Assembly (NCBI RefSeq): GCF_035989285.1
Contig: NZ_CP108513.1
Location: forward strand, 1,054,001-1,118,000
Length of the DNA: 64,000 nt
DNA from: Streptomyces sp. NBC_01235
GTDB lineage: Bacteria; Actinomycetota; Actinomycetes; Streptomycetales; Streptomycetaceae
Reading direction: 5' to 3'
Shown here: positions 1 to 10,412 of the stretch, in pieces
Layout of the letters: every line of letters begins with the position of its first letter
Numbering within the stretch: the stretch's first letter is position 1
The notes under the pieces: generated by a model
What the model saw: the letters and a program-made list of their open reading frames with translations, nothing else
Database searches by the model: none
Told to the model about the DNA's origin: nothing
Made by a program: the position numbers and the translations under genes

Positions 1-345
1 ACAGGCCGCGGAACCGGACGGAGACGGTCGCGCGGTAGTCGTGGCCGGGGCCGAACACGTTGTGGGCGGCGGTGGCGGAGATGCCGAGCAGGACGGTGGC
101 GGGCGGCCGCGCACGGCGGTGGCGAGGCAGGCGCGCCGGTCCGCGGCGCCGCCCGGCGGCTTCACCTGCACCACTGTCCGTTCCGCGACGTGGCATGGCG
201 CGCCCCGGACACCGTCAGCGCGATCCACCTGGGGCTGATGCAGGGCGCGGTCGAGACGCTTCGGGTCCCGCTCACCGCGGAGAGCCTTCAGCTTCGTCAC
301 CCGCACCGGTGCGTGGCACCCCTGCAGCGCACCGGCGCTGCCTGA
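1..345 (+). pseudogene. C-terminal remnant of a COG2345-type HTH regulator
   Basis: The frame ending at the stop at 343 is open from the window edge. From about position 130 it reads like the C-terminal half of the ArsR-like/SufR-like COG2345 family, with a CPFRDVAW stretch followed by AIHLGLMQGAVE and a last Cys (HRC). The same block (CPFVEAAREHP...GVHEGLA) occurs in the regulator at 4940-5680. Upstream of about position 130 the translation is low-complexity Arg/Gly and does not resemble the family, so the N-terminal HTH is missing and this looks truncated or rearranged. The opposite strand from about 140 to 1 reads GISATAAHNVFGPGHDY, which may be the end of another partial gene; I do not recognise it. 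Confidence 0.55.
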
Positions 346-411
346 GGCCCGTCCCAGGCCCACGCGGCAGGCACCATCCGTGCGACCGCCGCCACCGCTG
401 TCCCACGAAGG

Positions 412-825
412 TCAGCGGTCGGCGGTCTCCTCGGTCCCCTGGGCCAACTCGGTGATCCGGGCTATCAGCCCGTCGAGTACCTGCTCCGCCTGCTCCGGGT
501 CGAAGTCCTCCCCCAGCCGCTTGCGCACCCCGTCGTCGCTGAGGAGGTGGTGCACGGTCGGCTTCACGCCGTGCCGGGCCAGGCAGTTGCGGGCGCACTG
601 CAGGACGCAGCCATCGATGGCGACGATGGGGCGGTCGCTGCGGGCCTTGCGGACCAGGCTCGGCACGTCCCCTCCGACACCGGCGATGCACGACATCTCG
701 GCGATGCCGCGCCGGTCGAGCTGGATGGCGATCCAGTTGGTCATCTGGGCCGCGCTCGAGCAACCAGAGCAGGAGTAGACAAGCGGCAGATCACGACGGC
801 GCTTCACCAAGGGGGCCTCACTCAC
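412..825 (-). CDS. DGC-domain putative zinc-binding protein
   Basis: Predicted cytosolic protein of 137 aa. It has the family hallmarks: an N-terminal CSGCSSAAQ motif, then SCIAGVGG, then the IDGC (D-G-C) motif and a further CARNC motif, so at least six Cys are available for metal binding. DGC proteins are annotated as putative zinc-binding proteins of unknown function. It lies downstream of, and on the same strand as, the nitrite reductase operon but is separated from it by a strong hairpin, so it is probably transcribed on its own. I chose the GTG at 825 (reads VSEAPLVKRRR) because residues further upstream do not match the family; an ATG at 918 is the alternative. Just upstream is a 12-bp tandem repeat (CTCACAACAGTA at 821-844). 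Confidence 0.75.
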   Translation of the reverse strand: MSEAPLVKRRRDLPLVYSCSGCSSAAQMTNWIAIQLDRRGIAEMSCIAGVGGDVPSLVRKARSDRPIVAIDGCVLQCARNCLARHGVKPTVHHLLSDDGVRKRLGEDFDPEQAEQVLDGLIARITELAQGTEETADR

Positions 826-967
826 AACAGTACTCACAACAGTAGGGGTCACCCGTACGCGGTAGGCGCACGGCGGGCTGGGCACGGGCCCATCGACGGT
901 GCCGGCGAGGGCTGTCAAGCCTGCTCCGGTGCCGGAAGGGCGCTCTCCTTCCCACTCCTCCCGTGCC

Positions 968-994
968 GTACCCCGGCCCGGGCGGCCGGGGTAC
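968..994. terminator. Perfect hairpin between nirK-like gene and DGC gene
   Basis: Perfect 11-bp inverted repeat (GTACCCCGGCC, 5-nt loop, GGCCGGGGTAC). It sits just past the stop codon of the nitrite reductase gene and before the DGC gene. There is no T-run, which is usual for Streptomyces terminators. Confidence 0.6.
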
Positions 995-1002
995 GGTGCA
1001 GG

Positions 1003-3759
1003 TCAGTGCACGCGGAAGACGCCGTGCGCGCCGCGTTCCGCGTCGGTCATGACGTGCGTGACGAAGGGGTAGTTGCCCGCTTCGGGGAAGGACATCTCGA
1101 CGAATCCGCCCGACGCGGGAGCGAGATCGAGGACCTGTGCGCCACCGCGCTCCGAGCCTCCCGGTCGCAGATCGTAGGCGCCCTCGCGGAAAACGGTGTC
1201 GAACTGGCCGCCCACGACGTGGAAGGCGCTGGGCACGTTCGGCCCCGCCGCCAGGACCCAGATCCGTACGCGCTCACCGGTCTTCGCCGTCAGCGGGTCG
1301 TGGTCGTACTGGTTGGCGTACCCGTTGAAGGCGACGATGTCGGGTTCCTTGGTGTTCACCTTGTCGGCGTCTGCCGTCCCGTTCCGCTTGCCCAGGTAGA
1401 ACTCCGACTGGACCAGTACGTACTCACGGTCCACCTTCGACAGGTCGGGCGGGTCGATGATCACCGCGCCGAACATGCCGTTGGCGATGTGCAGGGACAT
1501 CGGCATGGTTGAGCAGTGGTACATCCACACCCCGCTGCGGGTGGCCTTGAACCGGTACGTCAGTGACTGGCCGGGCTGGATGGTGCGCATCGACCGGTCC
1601 GGTGCCAGCGCTCCGGCGTGGAAGTCGACCGAGTGGCCGATCGTTCCGTCGTTGACGAGGGTGATCTCGAAGGTGTCACCGACGCGGCCGCGCAGTACGG
1701 GTCCGGGAGCCGTCCCGTTGAAGGTCCACAGCGTTTGCCGCACACCGGGGGCGACCTCCGCGATCGCCTCGTTGACGGTGAAGGTCTGCTTGTGCAGCCG
1801 GGAGCGGGATCCGTCCGTGACGGGCGGCAGTTCGGCGTCCCGGGCGGTGAAGCCCTCAGCGGGCTCGGCCATCGGATCGAACGCTTCCGCGGCGGACTCG
1901 CCCGTGCCCTCGGAAGTTCCCCCGCTGTGGTCGTGCGTGGTCCCGCTGCTTTCCTGGGACCCGGTGCTGTCGGCTCCGTCAGTGCCGTCCGCCGTGTCCG
2001 AACGTTCGCCGCCCGTAACGCGTACCGCGAAGACCATGCCCATCTGCCGGTGTCCCACTGTCGAGCACCAGCCCGAGAGGTCCCGGCCGACGACTCCCGC
2101 GTCCAGCGTGCCCCGCTTCCCGGGGCTGAGCCGGTCGGTGCGGGCGCCGGTCTCCAGCACCAGGTCGTGTGTGTCGGTGCCGGTGTTGTGCAGTCGGATC
2201 ACCAGGCTGTCCCCCGCGGGCACGTCGACGGCGGAGGGGGAGAACCGCATGGTGCGGATCGTCACGTCGACCGTGGTGGTGCGGCCGGTCGGCTTCACCT
2301 CGCTGCCGTCCGCGCTCGTGGAGGCGGACCGCTCCGCGACGGGCAGCGAACGCACGTCCATCGCGCCGCCCCCCGCGACGGCCAGCACGACGACCGCGAG
2401 CCCGAGGGCCACTCCGCCTGGCATGCGGTGCGGGGGCGCCGACACCTCGGCGGGCGCCGGGTCCGCAGCGGGCACCGGGTCCGCGTCCCCCCGCGCCGAC
2501 TTGCGGCGGTTCCGCATGCCGCGAACGACCGTGAGCACGAGCAGGACGAGGAAGTACAGCAGCATCACCAGCAGCAGCAACGAGCACGCCACCCGGACCG
2601 TGGTCGGCACCGGGAGCACGCAGAGCAGCAGCGCGGCGTTGGTGATGGCCAGCCGGGCCGGCCAGGCCCGTTCGAGTCCCGCGGTGGCAGCCCGTACGGC
2701 CGCGGGGCCGCCGCCCAGGACGACGGGCACGAGGAAGCTGAGTGCGCCGAGCAGGACCTGGGCGATCCAGCCGGCGGCGAGCGGCGCGGTCAGCACGGAC
2801 GTGTCCTCCGTCACCGTGGTCCAGGACGTCGTGGAGACGAGGATGCCGGCCAGGGCTGTCAGGGATCCGGCGAGCCAGAGGCAGCCCATGGCCACCGACC
2901 AGGCGGCGAAGGAACGCGGCGGCTTCGCGCGGGCCTCGCGCAGCCAGGGCCTGCCCGCGACCACGAGCCCGGCGGCGTAGCCGGCCACGCCGAAGGCGGC
3001 CAGGGGCGGCGGGGCGAGCAGTGCGGCGGCGACGGCTGCGGCGAGGCCTGCGAGCAGGACGGGAAGGGCGGTGCGCCCGGCCCGTTCCGCGCCGTCCACC
3101 ACCCGGGTGCGCAGCATCGTCGGCCACAGGGTGATGAGCGTTCCGGCCACGGTGAGGCCGATCCAGCCGAGCAGGTTGATCATCTTGTGCGCGATCAGCA
3201 GCCGGTCGGAGAGATCACCGGCGAGATCGCCGCGGGCCATGACGACACCGAGCCCGGCACCTGCGGGCAGCAGGGCGGAGGCGGCTATGTAGTAGCGCAC
3301 GGTCATGGCGAATCGGCCGGGCAAGGCCCGGCGCAGGAGCCGGACCAGCCACACGGCGTGGGCGGTGACCGCGGCCGCGACCAGGCATCCGCCGGCGAGG
3401 ACGGCGGGCCACCGCCCGCTGAGCATGCCGCCGATCACGGCTACGGCTCCGGCGTTCAGGCAGGCCAGCCGCAGAGCCGCCGGGGCGCCCCGGTTCGCCT
3501 CGGGCAGCCGGAGCACCGACGCGGCGAAGTGCCCCGACCAGATGACGACGGCATTGGTGACGGCACCGAGCAGCAGGACGTGGACGAGCAGCCAGTAGGA
3601 ATGCGGCAGGAAGTGGTGGGCCGCCGCGACCGCGGCGAACAGTCCGAGCCAGGCGACCACGATCGCGTTCACGCCGAGGTGCCAGAGGGCGCGCGGTGAT
3701 CGTCCCGGCGGCTTCGGAGCGGGTCCGCTCGCCGTGGAGGGAGACAGCTGTGTGGTCAC
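1003..3759 (-). CDS. nirK: Membrane-fused copper nitrite reductase (NirK-like)
   Basis: Predicted 918-aa protein. The first ~440 residues form a polytopic membrane domain (about a dozen hydrophobic segments). Next comes a single cupredoxin domain with a WCSTVGHRQMGM copper motif, a Ser/Thr/Gly-rich linker, and a two-domain multicopper oxidase unit. Within the latter, VDFHAG (catalytic Asp and type-2 His), MYHCSTMPMSLHIANGM (type-1 Cys/His/Met plus a type-2 His), SAFHVVGG and FVTHVMTD match the copper ligands and active-site residues of NirK, which reduces nitrite to NO outside the membrane. The start is the GTG at 3759, preceded by GAGGAAC; it overlaps the stop of the upstream gene as GTGA, implying translational coupling. 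The long N-terminal membrane fusion and extra cupredoxin suggest electrons arrive from the membrane through an internal copper relay (inference). A non-nitrite-reducing multicopper oxidase is the alternative. Confidence 0.8.
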   Translation of the reverse strand: MTTQLSPSTASGPAPKPPGRSPRALWHLGVNAIVVAWLGLFAAVAAAHHFLPHSYWLLVHVLLLGAVTNAVVIWSGHFAASVLRLPEANRGAPAALRLACLNAGAVAVIGGMLSGRWPAVLAGGCLVAAAVTAHAVWLVRLLRRALPGRFAMTVRYYIAASALLPAGAGLGVVMARGDLAGDLSDRLLIAHKMINLLGWIGLTVAGTLITLWPTMLRTRVVDGAERAGRTALPVLLAGLAAAVAAALLAPPPLAAFGVAGYAAGLVVAGRPWLREARAKPPRSFAAWSVAMGCLWLAGSLTALAGILVSTTSWTTVTEDTSVLTAPLAAGWIAQVLLGALSFLVPVVLGGGPAAVRAATAGLERAWPARLAITNAALLLCVLPVPTTVRVACSLLLLVMLLYFLVLLVLTVVRGMRNRRKSARGDADPVPAADPAPAEVSAPPHRMPGGVALGLAVVVLAVAGGGAMDVRSLPVAERSASTSADGSEVKPTGRTTTVDVTIRTMRFSPSAVDVPAGDSLVIRLHNTGTDTHDLVLETGARTDRLSPGKRGTLDAGVVGRDLSGWCSTVGHRQMGMVFAVRVTGGERSDTADGTDGADSTGSQESSGTTHDHSGGTSEGTGESAAEAFDPMAEPAEGFTARDAELPPVTDGSRSRLHKQTFTVNEAIAEVAPGVRQTLWTFNGTAPGPVLRGRVGDTFEITLVNDGTIGHSVDFHAGALAPDRSMRTIQPGQSLTYRFKATRSGVWMYHCSTMPMSLHIANGMFGAVIIDPPDLSKVDREYVLVQSEFYLGKRNGTADADKVNTKEPDIVAFNGYANQYDHDPLTAKTGERVRIWVLAAGPNVPSAFHVVGGQFDTVFREGAYDLRPGGSERGGAQVLDLAPASGGFVEMSFPEAGNYPFVTHVMTDAERGAHGVFRVH

Positions 3760-4943
3760 CGGGGGTTCCTCGGGTGGTCGGAGACGGTCGCCGCGCCTGT
3801 GTCGGCGGGCCTGGGCCGGGCGGGGGTCCGTGTCGCCGAGGATGCGCGTCGGGTGGCGGTCACCGACGCGGTCGCCGCCGTCAGGACGAACAGCAGGACG
3901 GCGGCGATGTTGAGCGCCCCGCCCAGCTGCCACGCCCCTCTGACATCACGGAGGTCACCGATCACCACGCGCAGGGTCAGGGAGAGGTGCAGCAGCCAGG
4001 CCGCCACCGCGAGCGCCGGGTGGTACGGCAGGGGGCGACGCAGCACCGCGGGCAGGATCACCGGAGCGTGGGCCATGATCATCGACATGACGAAGCCAAG
4101 GAAGACGGCGTGCACCACCGCGTCGTAGCGGGTGCCGTCGGCGACCGGCCCGACCAGCAGCCACAGGGTGCCGGCGAGGCCCAACCACGCGTAACCGGCG
4201 AGCAGGCACGCCGCGGTGAAGCGGGGCAGTCCGGTGGAGCGCAGCAGACGGCGGGCGACATCGTGCACGACGAGCCAGGCGACCAGCGCGAGCAGGGCGG
4301 CGCCCAGAAGCAGGGTGCCCGTCGCGGGCCACATGAGGCTGGTGACGACGCCGATGACCACGGTGCCGACGCAGCCCAGGAAGGTCTGTTCCGCCGAGGG
4401 TGCCAGAGCGCCCACCCGGGCGAGTTCCAGCCGCTCCCCCGCGATGGTCAGAACGAGGAACGCGACCAGCCAGGGCAGCAGCCGCGGGACGTCGAGTCCA
4501 CCCAGCCACAGCAGTGCCGCGCCGAGCGCCGACACGGCGCCCGCGGCCTGCGCGAGCAGGGCGGCACTCGGCTGCCGGTGCCAGAAGCGCACGTACAGAG
4601 CGTTCAGGGCGGCGCATCCGGCGACGAGCAGCAGCCGCGGGACGGCCAGGTCGAGCGGGCTGAGCAGAAGCAGGCCCCCGGCGCCGAGGCAGGCGGGGGC
4701 GAGGTATGGCCAGCGGCCGCCCAGGGCGACCGCACGTTCCAGTGCCACCAGCGTGCCGACGAAGCCGAGCACCATCAGCACCCCGTGGACCTTCGGCAGC
4801 CGGTCGCTGGTGACGGGGGCGGGGAGTCCGAGCAGGATGAGGGCGGCGTCGAGGCCGGAGAGCAGGCAGAGGCCGGCGGCCAGCAGCAGAGGCGCCCGGC
4901 GGGTGCCCGCGCGCCGGGCGGCGCGGCCGGCGGCGGGGGTCAC
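3756..4943 (-). CDS. Polytopic membrane protein of the nitrite reductase operon (NnrS-like)
   Basis: Predicted 395-aa integral membrane protein with about 11-12 hydrophobic helices and several His in or near helices (KVHGVLMVLG, VVHAVFLGFVMSMIMAHAP, YHPALAVAAWLLHLSL). It resembles NnrS-type and NirK-associated membrane proteins, which are thought to act in NO or nitrite metabolism, but I cannot assign a reaction. The GTG start at 4943 overlaps the upstream regulator stop by GTGA, and its own stop overlaps the next start the same way, so the three genes form one coupled operon. The polar C-terminal tail is probably cytosolic. Confidence 0.65.
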   Translation of the reverse strand: MTPAAGRAARRAGTRRAPLLLAAGLCLLSGLDAALILLGLPAPVTSDRLPKVHGVLMVLGFVGTLVALERAVALGGRWPYLAPACLGAGGLLLLSPLDLAVPRLLLVAGCAALNALYVRFWHRQPSAALLAQAAGAVSALGAALLWLGGLDVPRLLPWLVAFLVLTIAGERLELARVGALAPSAEQTFLGCVGTVVIGVVTSLMWPATGTLLLGAALLALVAWLVVHDVARRLLRSTGLPRFTAACLLAGYAWLGLAGTLWLLVGPVADGTRYDAVVHAVFLGFVMSMIMAHAPVILPAVLRRPLPYHPALAVAAWLLHLSLTLRVVIGDLRDVRGAWQLGGALNIAAVLLFVLTAATASVTATRRASSATRTPARPRPADTGAATVSDHPRNPR

Positions 4944-5680
4944 TCGTGGTCCCCGGGCGTGGTGAGCTGGTGCGGGTGCTGTCTCGCGTCCGGGGCCGCC
5001 GGCCCGGTGGCCGTGTCCAGATGGAGCAGGCAGGCGTCGGGTTCGGCGAACGGAAACAGCTCGATGTCCTGGGCTGCCTCGCTCAGGGCGCCGAGGCCGG
5101 CCCGGGCCAGCCCTTCGTGGACGCCGCAGATGACGCCGGGGTGCTCGCGGGCCGCCTCGACGAAGGGGCAGCTCCGCAGTCGGACCCGGTGCGTGCGCTC
5201 GTCCGCCTCCGGTGCGAAGCCGATCTCCCCGAGAAGGTGCAGCAGTCTTTTCCGCGCTTCCTCGGGATCCGCAGTCGGCTCCTGCCCGGCGGTCAGGATG
5301 CGTCCCCAGTCCTCGCCCGCGGCGAGCGCGTCCCCGCGCGGATCGGCGCTGGAGCGGGCGATCTGGGCGGCGAGTACGGCGGCGAGCCCGGCGTACTCCC
5401 GTGCGGGGGACGCCTGCGGCGGGCGTGCCCGGTAGCGCCAAGCGGGACGGCCTCGTCCCGAGGGTGCGGACCGTTCGCGTACGGCGAGACCGTCGTCCAC
5501 CAGGGCGTCCAGGTGTTCGCGGACGGTGTTGGCGTGCAGCACGCACACCTGCGCGAGCGCCATGGCGGTCACGGGGGCGGCCTGACCGCGCAAATGCTGC
5601 AGGACACCGCGGCGCTGCCGGGACAGCGGCAGGCGGTTGGATCCGCTGCCGGGGAGCGGACCGTTATTTTCCACGGACAT
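4940..5680 (-). CDS. COG2345-type HTH regulator with C-terminal Cys (NO/Fe-S sensor candidate)
   Basis: 246-aa DNA-binding protein. The N-terminal winged helix (residues ~20-80, ALAQVCVLHANTVREHLDAL) is followed by a C-terminal domain with SCPFVEAAREHPGVICGVHEG and a later DACLLHLD. These Cys positions resemble SufR/COG2345 regulators, where they bind an Fe-S cluster, so sensing of NO or redox state is plausible for a nitrite reductase operon (inference). It is the first gene of the three-gene operon. The ATG at 5680 lies inside a perfect palindrome and directly after a -10-like hexamer, so the mRNA may be leaderless and autoregulated. Confidence 0.75.
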   Translation of the reverse strand: MSVENNGPLPGSGSNRLPLSRQRRGVLQHLRGQAAPVTAMALAQVCVLHANTVREHLDALVDDGLAVRERSAPSGRGRPAWRYRARPPQASPAREYAGLAAVLAAQIARSSADPRGDALAAGEDWGRILTAGQEPTADPEEARKRLLHLLGEIGFAPEADERTHRVRLRSCPFVEAAREHPGVICGVHEGLARAGLGALSEAAQDIELFPFAEPDACLLHLDTATGPAAPDARQHPHQLTTPGDHE

Positions 5681-5692
5681 GTCCGTACTATA
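5673..5692 (-). promoter_or_regulatory. Leaderless promoter with palindromic operator over the start codon
   Basis: On the minus strand TATAGT (5692-5687) is followed by 6 nt and then the ATG at 5680, the spacing expected if transcription starts at the A of the start codon. The perfect 14-bp palindrome ACGGACATGTCCGT (5673-5686) covers the start codon and presumed transcription start, a position suited to repression. No convincing -35 box is visible. Confidence 0.5.
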
Positions 5693-6162
5693 TCGCGGGC
5701 ATCAACCCGAACCGCCCGGGGATGGGCTGTCGACCGCTGAGCAGGCACCTCTCGGACATGCCGTGCGCGGCGGGGTACGGCGCGCTCTCCTCGGCGGCCG
5801 CGTGCGGCAGGAGTCGGCGGTCGCGGAAGGCCACAAGACCCACGTGGGTGATCTCGGCGTTCGAGGCGCGGTTCGCGGCAGTGCGCAGCACAGCAGCGCG
5901 TCCGGCCTGGACGGGTGACCGGACCGGGAGCACGCCGCGCCTGCCGCGGCCCCCGAGCCCGAGAACGTGGCCGACAGCCGGACGCGACTCGTCCTCGCAA
6001 TTCCCGGCCGCCCGTGGCCTGCAGCGCGGTACACCAGAGATCGGCGCCTGGGCCGGGTGGTCCCCCCGCAGCACCGTCCGCTCTGCCCTCGACCACGATC
6101 CCGAACAGGGCGGAACGGCCCCTCGAAGCGAGCGATCCGACCCAGTGCCCTGCGCCGCGCAC
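5693..6162. other. Gap of about 470 bp without a recognisable gene
   Basis: Overlapping open frames exist on both strands but none shows a family motif, a convincing RBS or a consistent coding pattern. It holds the upstream region of the nitrite reductase operon and the downstream end of the adenylate kinase gene. Confidence 0.5.
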
Positions 6163-6714
6163 TCATCCGGCCATCGACAGACCCCTGAGTGCCCTCCCGG
6201 CGATCTCGTCGACCGGCCCGACGGCCTCAACAGTCAGCAGGATGTCCGCGTAGTGGTCGAGCAGAGGGGCGGTCCGGTGTTCGTAGACCCGCTGCCGATA
6301 GCGGATGACCTCCTTGGTGTCATCCGGCCGACCCCGCTTCAGCAGCCGCGTCTCCAGGACCTCTTCGGGAGCGGTGAACTCCAGTACGGTGTTCAGCTCG
6401 GCCCCGTCGGCATCCAGGATGGCGGCGAGTTCCCGCGCCTGCGGCACAGTGCGCGGAAAGCCGTCGAGGAGGAAGCCGCGCTGGGTGTCCGGTTGCTCCA
6501 GCCGTCGGCGGAGCATGCCGCCGGTGACGTGATCGGGTACGAGCTCGCCCTTGTCCAGGTACCGTCCCGCCTCCCGCCCCAGAGGCGTCCGGCGGGCCAC
6601 ATGCTCGCGGAACAAGTCGCCGCTGGAGACGTGGGGAACGCCGAGTCTCCGGCTGAGGATGGCCGCTTGGGTACCCTTGCCCACTCCGGGAGGGCCGATG
6701 AGGACGAGTCGCAT
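6163..6714 (-). CDS. adk: Adenylate kinase, short form (second copy)
   Basis: 183 aa, catalysing ATP + AMP to 2 ADP in the cytosol. The P-loop is complete (GPPGVGKGTQ, residues 7-16), with the AMP-binding SSGDLFREH, the LDGFPRT motif and a short lid (KRGRPDDTKEVIRYRQRVYEH). The four-Cys zinc lid of many bacterial adenylate kinases is absent. It stands alone, not in the usual secY-adk-map ribosomal neighbourhood, so it is probably an accessory paralogue of the housekeeping enzyme. A UMP/CMP-type nucleoside monophosphate kinase is less likely given the motif set. Confidence 0.85.
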   Translation of the reverse strand: MRLVLIGPPGVGKGTQAAILSRRLGVPHVSSGDLFREHVARRTPLGREAGRYLDKGELVPDHVTGGMLRRRLEQPDTQRGFLLDGFPRTVPQARELAAILDADGAELNTVLEFTAPEEVLETRLLKRGRPDDTKEVIRYRQRVYEHRTAPLLDHYADILLTVEAVGPVDEIAGRALRGLSMAG

Positions 6715-7071
6715 CAGGGCGTGCCTGCCTTCCGGTCTTCGCGCCGTCGGCGCGTTGATGGACCCGGATCAGGGTCGGGTCTCGGTCTTCGGGTAGGGCT
6801 CGGCTCTTTTTTGTGTTCGCCGAATTCGGGGTTCGGTGTGAGCGACATGTGCCCTCCCGGGAGGGCATGAGTCCACAACGTGAGCGGAACCTGATTTCAC
6901 TGCTTCCTTGGCCGACAGCGCTGTCGTAGAAGCCACGAACCAAGCTAGGGGCGCGAGCCCGGGGGCGGCACCTGTCCGATCAGACGGGAAATGGGGCCGA
7001 TCGGCCCAGTGCTCCCGCGAGGTCATCGTGGAAAATGAAGGGCTGTGCCCGCCCGACGACAGGGGAGCCAC
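6715..7071. promoter_or_regulatory. Divergent intergenic region with 16-bp palindrome
   Basis: Separates the adenylate kinase gene (minus) from the GAF regulator (plus). It contains the perfect palindrome GCCCTCCCGGGAGGGC (6851-6866), a T-run near 6806 and a lower-GC stretch. No coding sequence is recognisable. The palindrome is a candidate operator. Confidence 0.4.
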
Positions 7072-8310
7072 ATGGCGCAGCGCAGCGATCTCCGGCGGCT
7101 CAGGGCTGCGCTGGAGGGCGAATGGTCCCGCCTGGTGCCGCGTCTGAAGGACGCTGATACGACGCCCGGCGGTGGCCAGGCGCTGCGCCATGAGGTGACC
7201 GAGTCCTGGGCGCGCTCGCTGATCAGTGTGGACCCCGGCCGGGAGCAGGCTCCGGCCTCCGACGGGGATGCGGTGCACCAGCGCTGGACGGGATCACCGC
7301 TGCGCCGGCCGGTCGACGGCCTCGCCGACGCGCTGCGCAGCGTCGCCGACGACGCCGGATTCATCACCGCGGTCACCGACGAGTCCGGGACGATCCTGTG
7401 GACATACGGCGGACGGACCATGCGGCGACGGGCCGAGCGGGTCAACTTCGCGCCCGGCGGGAGGTGGGACGAGCAGGCCATGGGCACCAACGCCCTGTCC
7501 CTTGCACTGCGCACCGGCCGCCCCCACACCGTCTTCTCCGCCGAACACCTGGTGACGGCACTGCACGGCTGGGTCTGCTATTGCGCGCCCCTCCACGGCC
7601 CCGACGGCCAGGTCCTCGGCGTCCTGGACCTGTCCACCACCTGGGACCGCTCGAACCCGCTGGCCATGTCCACTGTGCGCGGTCTGGCGTCCGCCATCGA
7701 GGCCGGGCTCCGCACCGAACCCCCCCTTCGCCCCGGTGAAGATGAGCCCCGGATACGGCTCAACTGCCTGGGCACCGACAAAGCCACGCGAGAGGGCGTA
7801 CCCCTTCTCCTGCGGCCACGGCAGCTGGAGATCCTCACGCTCCTCGCGCTGGAACCGGACGGATACACACCGGAACGGCTCCGCGAGGCCCTGTACGGCG
7901 ACCGTGCCGTCACCGCCTCCACATTCAAGGCGGAGATCTCCCATCTGCGCCGGGCCCTCGGAGGAGGCATCGCCACCCGCCGTTACGCGCTGACCACGCC
8001 CGTCTCCTGCGATGCCGCCGATGTGCTGCGGGCGCTGGAGAACGGCGACACGGCGACGGCACTGCGTCTCTACCGCGGCCCGCTGCTGCCCCGGTCCGAG
8101 GCGCCCGGGATCGAGGAGTGGCGCACCCACCTGGAAGTGGCCGTACGTGAGGCGGTCCTGGCGAGCACAAGCCCGGAGCATGCCCTGCGCTACGGCGGGC
8201 GGGCGCCGTACGACGCGGAGGTGCACGAGCACGCGCTGCGCCTGTTCGGTCCGGGGGACGCACGCCGGGCGATCGCGGCCGGCCGGCTGACCACCGCCCT
8301 GCGCGACTGA
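7072..8310 (+). CDS. GAF-domain transcriptional regulator of the acetaldehyde dehydrogenase gene
   Basis: 412-aa regulator. The N-terminal half (about residues 40-190) is a GAF sensor domain ([54 protein letters not shown]). The C-terminal half holds a winged-helix segment ([20 protein letters not shown]...[16 protein letters not shown]). The start at 7072 has an AGGGGAG RBS. It is immediately upstream of, and co-oriented with, an ExaC/AldB-type dehydrogenase and a DUF779 gene, a common actinobacterial arrangement in which this regulator is believed to control aldehyde oxidation. The ligand is unknown; an aldehyde or alcohol signal is inferred. Confidence 0.8.
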   Translation: MAQRSDLRRLRAALEGEWSRLVPRLKDADTTPGGGQALRHEVTESWARSLISVDPGREQAPASDGDAVHQRWTGSPLRRPVDGLADALRSVADDAGFITAVTDESGTILWTYGGRTMRRRAERVNFAPGGRWDEQAMGTNALSLALRTGRPHTVFSAEHLVTALHGWVCYCAPLHGPDGQVLGVLDLSTTWDRSNPLAMSTVRGLASAIEAGLRTEPPLRPGEDEPRIRLNCLGTDKATREGVPLLLRPRQLEILTLLALEPDGYTPERLREALYGDRAVTASTFKAEISHLRRALGGGIATRRYALTTPVSCDAADVLRALENGDTATALRLYRGPLLPRSEAPGIEEWRTHLEVAVREAVLASTSPEHALRYGGRAPYDAEVHEHALRLFGPGDARRAIAAGRLTTALRD

Positions 8311-8420
8311 CACCCCGCGCCAACCTCACGCCAACCTCGCAAGGCGACGGTGAGGCGGACCACGACGGCGTGGGCCGTCGTACCACTGTCACTCACCATC
8401 GCCCACCGAGGAGAGCCGCC

Positions 8421-9937
<1,517 letters not shown>

Positions 9938-9938
<1 letters not shown>

Positions 9939-10349
9939 TGGGCGCCGCCCGTGTCAGTCGCGTCGAACTCACGGCGGCAGCCGAGGACTTGGTGCGGCAG
10001 CTGACGGCTCAGCACGGTCCGCTGATGTTCCACCGGTCCGGGGGGTGCTGCGACGGCAGCGCCCCCATGTGCTACCCGTGCGGCGAGTTCCGCGTCGGCG
10101 CCGCGGACGTCCTCCTCGGCCACGTCACGGGCGGCACCCCGTTCTGGATGAGCGCCAACCAGTACGCGTACGGGCGGCACACCCACCTCACCGTGGACGT
10201 GGTCCCCGGCGGGCCGGGGCAGCGGCTTCTCCCTGGAGGCGCCTGAAGGCGTCCGGTTCCTGCTCCGCTCCCGGCTGCTCAGCCGCGAGGAGTTGGAGCG
10301 CATGGAGGCGGAGCCACCGCTGCCCACGGGGGCAGCGGTGACCGGATGA
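9938..10349 (+). pseudogene. DUF779 family protein, frameshifted
   Basis: DUF779 proteins (~120-140 aa, function unknown) usually follow exaC-type dehydrogenases. The first frame from ATG 9938 carries the family block SGGCCDGSAPMCYPCGEF, GTPFWMSANQYAYGRHTHLTVDVVPG, then runs into an early stop (10244). The conserved C-terminus (GFSLEAPEGVRFLLRSRLLSREELE) continues in the +1 frame to the stop at 10349. The break lies within about 10204-10224, in a G/C run where a GGCG duplication would explain it. It is either a real mutation disabling the C-terminus or a sequencing error. Confidence 0.75.
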
Positions 10350-10382
10350 CCCGGCGGCAGGTCGGCACCCGGGTCTCCGGCG

Positions 10383-10412
10383 GTCACCACTGCCGACGCC
10401 GGCAGTGGTGAC
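10383..10412 (+). terminator. Hairpin downstream of exaC-DUF779
   Basis: Perfect 12-bp inverted repeat (GTCACCACTGCC, 6-nt loop, GGCAGTGGTGAC) 33 bp after the DUF779 stop. Confidence 0.65.

Noticed and set aside
3696..5435. Long plus-strand frames opposite the nitrite reductase operon
   Set aside because: Antisense shadows with Gln/Gly/Arg-rich translations and no motif; the minus-strand genes have clear families and coupled starts.
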